From: Chloroflexota bacterium
GTDB taxonomy: Bacteria > Chloroflexota > UBA6077 > CF-72
Reading direction: 5' to 3'
DNA: 8,990 nt
Assembly: GCA_019247135.1 (NCBI GenBank)
Contig: JAFAPL010000123.1
Coordinates: 1-8,990, forward strand
Positions within the stretch are counted from its first letter, which is position 1, and each line of letters opens with the position of its first letter. Below, piece after piece: positions 6,946-8,990 of this stretch. The notes beneath the pieces are model-generated. The model saw only the letters and a list, made by a program, of their open reading frames with translations. It made no database searches and had not been told where the DNA came from. Made by a program: the position numbers and the translations under genes.

Positions 6946-7934
6946 CACATGTCCACCTGCGCAATCCGCCGATTCAGCAACAGCCCCAGGACGACCAGGA
7001 AACCTCCCACTCCCGCGGCGATCCGACCCAACGGCTCCGATAGGAGGGTGTTGATGTAGTAGGGACTCGTGATGAGCATCACGGCGGCGGTCACGAGCGG
7101 CAGGCCCGCCACGACATAGCCTGACACGCGTGGTGCAGTCGTGATGACGCGCACCTCGCGCCGCAGGCGTTCCCGTTCCCGAAGCATCTGCGCCATCTGG
7201 CCCAGCACTTCGACCAGGTTGCCGCCCGTCCGACGCTGCACCGCGACAGCAGTCGCTAGCAAACGCGCATCCTCACTGGGAACTCGTTGGATCAATCGGG
7301 CGAGGGCCTCTTCCAGGTCAGCTCCGAGATTGAGCTCCTGTAGGATTTGCCCAAACTCCTCGGCGCATGGACCTGTACTTTCCCGAGCCACGAGGTCGAA
7401 GCCGTACTCCAATCCGTAGCCCGCACGGAGCGCGCCCGTGACACGATCCAGGGTATCCGGCAGACCCTGCTCGAATGCAGTTTTTCGGGTGCCCTTTCGA
7501 TAGCGAAGGTAGATCAAAGGCGCGACGAATCCAATTGCGAGGCCGCCCGTCGCCGCCATCAGGCCGCCGAACGTCTGCCACGCCGCCACAGCGGCCAGGA
7601 GGGCTACCAGAGTGGCCGCGACGAGCTGAACGAACAGAAACTCGCTCGCGCGCAGCGGCAGGCCAGCTTGCTGGAGCTGGATCGAGAGGCCGTCGGCAAC
7701 GTCGAACCGCACCAGGACGGCGTCCAACAAGGGGAATCTGCTGTAGCGTCGCTGTCGAAGGACACTGATGGCCGTAGGCAGCGAGCCCTGGAAGCTTGGG
7801 GCGGTATACACCGCCAGCCGGTTCGCCGCGCTCTCGCGCTCGCCATATGAGGTAGAGGTGGCGACGAGTACCGCCTGCGCTACGAGCAGGAACACCAGGC
7901 CGAGGACAAGCGCGCTTTGATCGAGCGCCATCAT
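6945..7934 (-). CDS. tadB: TadB inner-membrane platform protein (T2SSF domain)
   Basis: TadB forms, with TadC, the inner-membrane platform on which the CpaF motor acts to extrude Flp-type pilin. The 329-residue protein has the standard length and layout: an N-terminal membrane segment (about 9-26), a soluble stretch, paired membrane segments (about 100-120 and 122-143), a cytoplasmic T2SSF helical domain opening with GLPDTLDRVTGALRAGYGLE (157-176), and two C-terminal membrane segments (about 271-290 and 303-321). The segment RRTGGNLVEVLGQMAQMLRER (234-254) is the typical TadB 'GGNL.E.L..ia..iReR' signature. The start is the first ATG of an ATGATG pair that overlaps the cpaF stop as TGATG; the second ATG is an equally possible start. 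Its own stop overlaps the start of tadC. The tadB/tadC assignment rests on gene order and the GGNL signature. Confidence 0.93.
   Translation of the reverse strand: MMALDQSALVLGLVFLLVAQAVLVATSTSYGERESAANRLAVYTAPSFQGSLPTAISVLRQRRYSRFPLLDAVLVRFDVADGLSIQLQQAGLPLRASEFLFVQLVAATLVALLAAVAAWQTFGGLMAATGGLAIGFVAPLIYLRYRKGTRKTAFEQGLPDTLDRVTGALRAGYGLEYGFDLVARESTGPCAEEFGQILQELNLGADLEEALARLIQRVPSEDARLLATAVAVQRRTGGNLVEVLGQMAQMLRERERLRREVRVITTAPRVSGYVVAGLPLVTAAVMLITSPYYINTLLSEPLGRIAAGVGGFLVVLGLLLNRRIAQVDM
6953..6958 (-). promoter_or_regulatory. Ribosome binding site supporting the ATG start of tadC
   Basis: AGGTGG on the minus strand, one mismatch from the consensus AGGAGG, lies inside the last codons of tadB. 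It is 7 bases before the ATG at 6945 and only 4 bases before the alternative GTG at 6948. The spacing favours the ATG. This is a modest match, so the start choice is likely but not certain. Confidence 0.45.
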
Positions 7935-8990
7935 CAGCCCGGATGGACTCCGTCAGCGGCGGCCGTGGTCGGCAAGAATGTCTCCACCGGCACATGCTCG
8001 CCGAACTGCTGCAAGCGGCTCAGCAGATGCGGTCGGAGTCCGGTCGGCTGCAACTGTCCAAGCACACGACCCGAGCTGTCGATACCGCGATGTTGAAACT
8101 CGAAGATGTCGTGCATCGAGACCACGTTGCCTTGCATGCCGACGATCTCCGAGATGTGCGTGACGCGACGCGTGCCGTCCGGCTGCCGCTCAAGGTGCAC
8201 GATCAGATTGATGCCCGACGCGATCTGCTCACGAATCGCGTTGACCGGCAAATCGACGGCCATCAGCACCATGTTCTCGATGCGGGACAGCGCGTCGCGA
8301 GGCGAGTTTGCGTGGATGGTGGTCAGCGATCCGTCGTGACCAGTGTTCATCGCCTGCAGCATGTCGAAGGCTTCGCCTCCACGACACTCGCCGACGATGA
8401 TCCGATCCGGACGCATGCGCAAGGCATTCTTGACCAGGTCTCGCTGAAGGACCTGACCTTTCCCCTCGATGTTCGGCGGCCGTGTCTCGAGACTGACCCA
8501 GTTGTCGTGGTGAACCTGAAGCTCGGCCGGGTCCTCGATGGTGACGATGCGCTCGGTGCGGCGGATGTGTTCCGAGAGCAAGTTGAGCATCGTCGTCTTA
8601 CCGGTTCCGGTGCCGCCCGCGACCACGATGTTGGCGCGCACGCGGACGCACGCCGCGAGGAAGTCGAGCGTGTGTTTGCCCAGCGTGCCGAGGCGTACGA
8701 GGTCCGCTCCCCGCAAAAGCTCGCGTGAGAATTTTCGGATGGTGAGCGAGGGGCCCTTGACCGCCAGCGGCGGGATCACCGCGTTGACGCGTGAGCCGTC
8801 CGGGAGTCGCGCATCGACCATAGGCGAAGAATCGTCCAGTCGACGGCTGACGGGTCGGAGGATCTTGTCGATGATGTTCAGGACGTGAGCGTCGTCTCGA
8901 AACGTCGTGGGCGATCGGTGGAGGACGCCGTCACGCTCGAAGTAGATCTCATCCCATTTATTGACCATCACTTCGGTGACCGTGGAGTCT
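7934..8990 (-). CDS. cpaF: CpaF/TadA-type Tad pilus assembly ATPase (5' end cut by window edge)
   Basis: This is the cytoplasmic hexameric ATPase that powers Tad (type IVc) pilus assembly through the TadB/TadC platform. The reading frame stays open to the right edge and there reads [21 protein letters not shown], the typical CpaF segment just inside the N-terminal domain, so the true start lies outside the window and the GTG at 8971 is internal. Counting from that GTG, I see [16 protein letters not shown] (54-69), Walker A GGTGTGKT (119-126, bases 8594-8617), an Asp box IEDPAEL (145-151), Walker [13 protein letters not shown] with catalytic Glu195, and a His box [16 protein letters not shown] (215-230). 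All key residues are present, so the enzyme should be active. The stop overlaps the tadB start by one base (TGATG), implying coupled translation. The family is secretion-superfamily ATPases (T2SSE); CpaF is favoured over PilB or GspE by the motif set and the following tadB-tadC pair. Confidence 0.95.
   Translation of the reverse strand, partial: DSTVTEVMVNKWDEIYFERDGVLHRSPTTFRDDAHVLNIIDKILRPVSRRLDDSSPMVDARLPDGSRVNAVIPPLAVKGPSLTIRKFSRELLRGADLVRLGTLGKHTLDFLAACVRVRANIVVAGGTGTGKTTMLNLLSEHIRRTERIVTIEDPAELQVHHDNWVSLETRPPNIEGKGQVLQRDLVKNALRMRPDRIIVGECRGGEAFDMLQAMNTGHDGSLTTIHANSPRDALSRIENMVLMAVDLPVNAIREQIASGINLIVHLERQPDGTRRVTHISEIVGMQGNVVSMHDIFEFQHRGIDSSGRVLGQLQPTGLRPHLLSRLQQFGEHVPVETFLPTTAAADGVHPG

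Noticed and set aside
5987..7054. Long plus-strand open frame (about 355 codons) opposite tadC and the end of tadB
   Set aside because: It is a Ser/Arg-rich translation with no domain, lying wholly antisense to two well-recognised Tad genes. GC-rich genes commonly leave such open antisense frames.
7943..8728. Plus-strand open frame (about 261 codons) opposite cpaF
   Set aside because: It is rich in Asp, Arg, His and Val with no recognisable fold, and the opposite strand carries all CpaF motifs without a break.
1..8990. CRISPR arrays, tRNA or rRNA genes, insertion sequences, integrases and attachment sites
   Set aside because: I found no regularly spaced repeats, no cloverleaf-like sequence, no transposase or integrase motif, and no paired terminal repeats in a read of both strands.

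Overview
The window is a protein-coding stretch of a GC-rich bacterial genome. It holds eight genes on the minus strand, packed head to tail with either overlaps or gaps of at most 33 bases, plus a weakly supported gene end on the plus strand at the left edge. The host lineage cannot be fixed from this sequence. The Tad genes and the actinobacterial-style GT87 enzyme would fit a GC-rich soil or environmental bacterium (Actinomycetota, Chloroflexota or a related phylum), but that is only an impression.

Reading in the direction of transcription (right to left), the first block is the core of a Tad (tight adherence, type IVc) pilus or secretion machine. It consists of the 3' part of the hexameric motor ATPase gene cpaF/tadA (cut by the right edge), then tadB and tadC, the two inner-membrane platform proteins. 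The three genes are joined by TGATG stop/start overlaps, the usual sign of translational coupling. No pilin, prepilin peptidase, secretin or TadE/F-type pseudopilin is in the window.

Instead of pilin or tadE-like genes, tadC is followed after 5 bases by a polytopic glycosyltransferase of the GT87/DUF2029 (GT-C) type. After a further 33 bases comes a surface-glycan block: a GT4 glycosyltransferase, a small class I SAM methyltransferase, a second GT4 glycosyltransferase and a Wzx-like lipid-linked oligosaccharide flippase. These are again joined by overlaps or very short gaps. A plausible division of labour is that the two GT4 enzymes and the methyltransferase build and trim a lipid-linked sugar on the cytoplasmic side. 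The flippase would then move it across the membrane, and the GT87 enzyme, which would act on the outer face with a polyprenyl-linked donor, could extend or transfer sugars there. Whether the product decorates the Tad pilus or is an independent exopolysaccharide is inference.

Base composition changes near 4.7 kb: the Tad genes and the GT87 gene are clearly GC-richer than the glycan block to their left. This suggests the latter has a different history. I see no tRNA, rRNA, CRISPR array, insertion sequence, integrase or convincing terminator. No promoter is visible inside the run, so transcription probably starts beyond the right edge.
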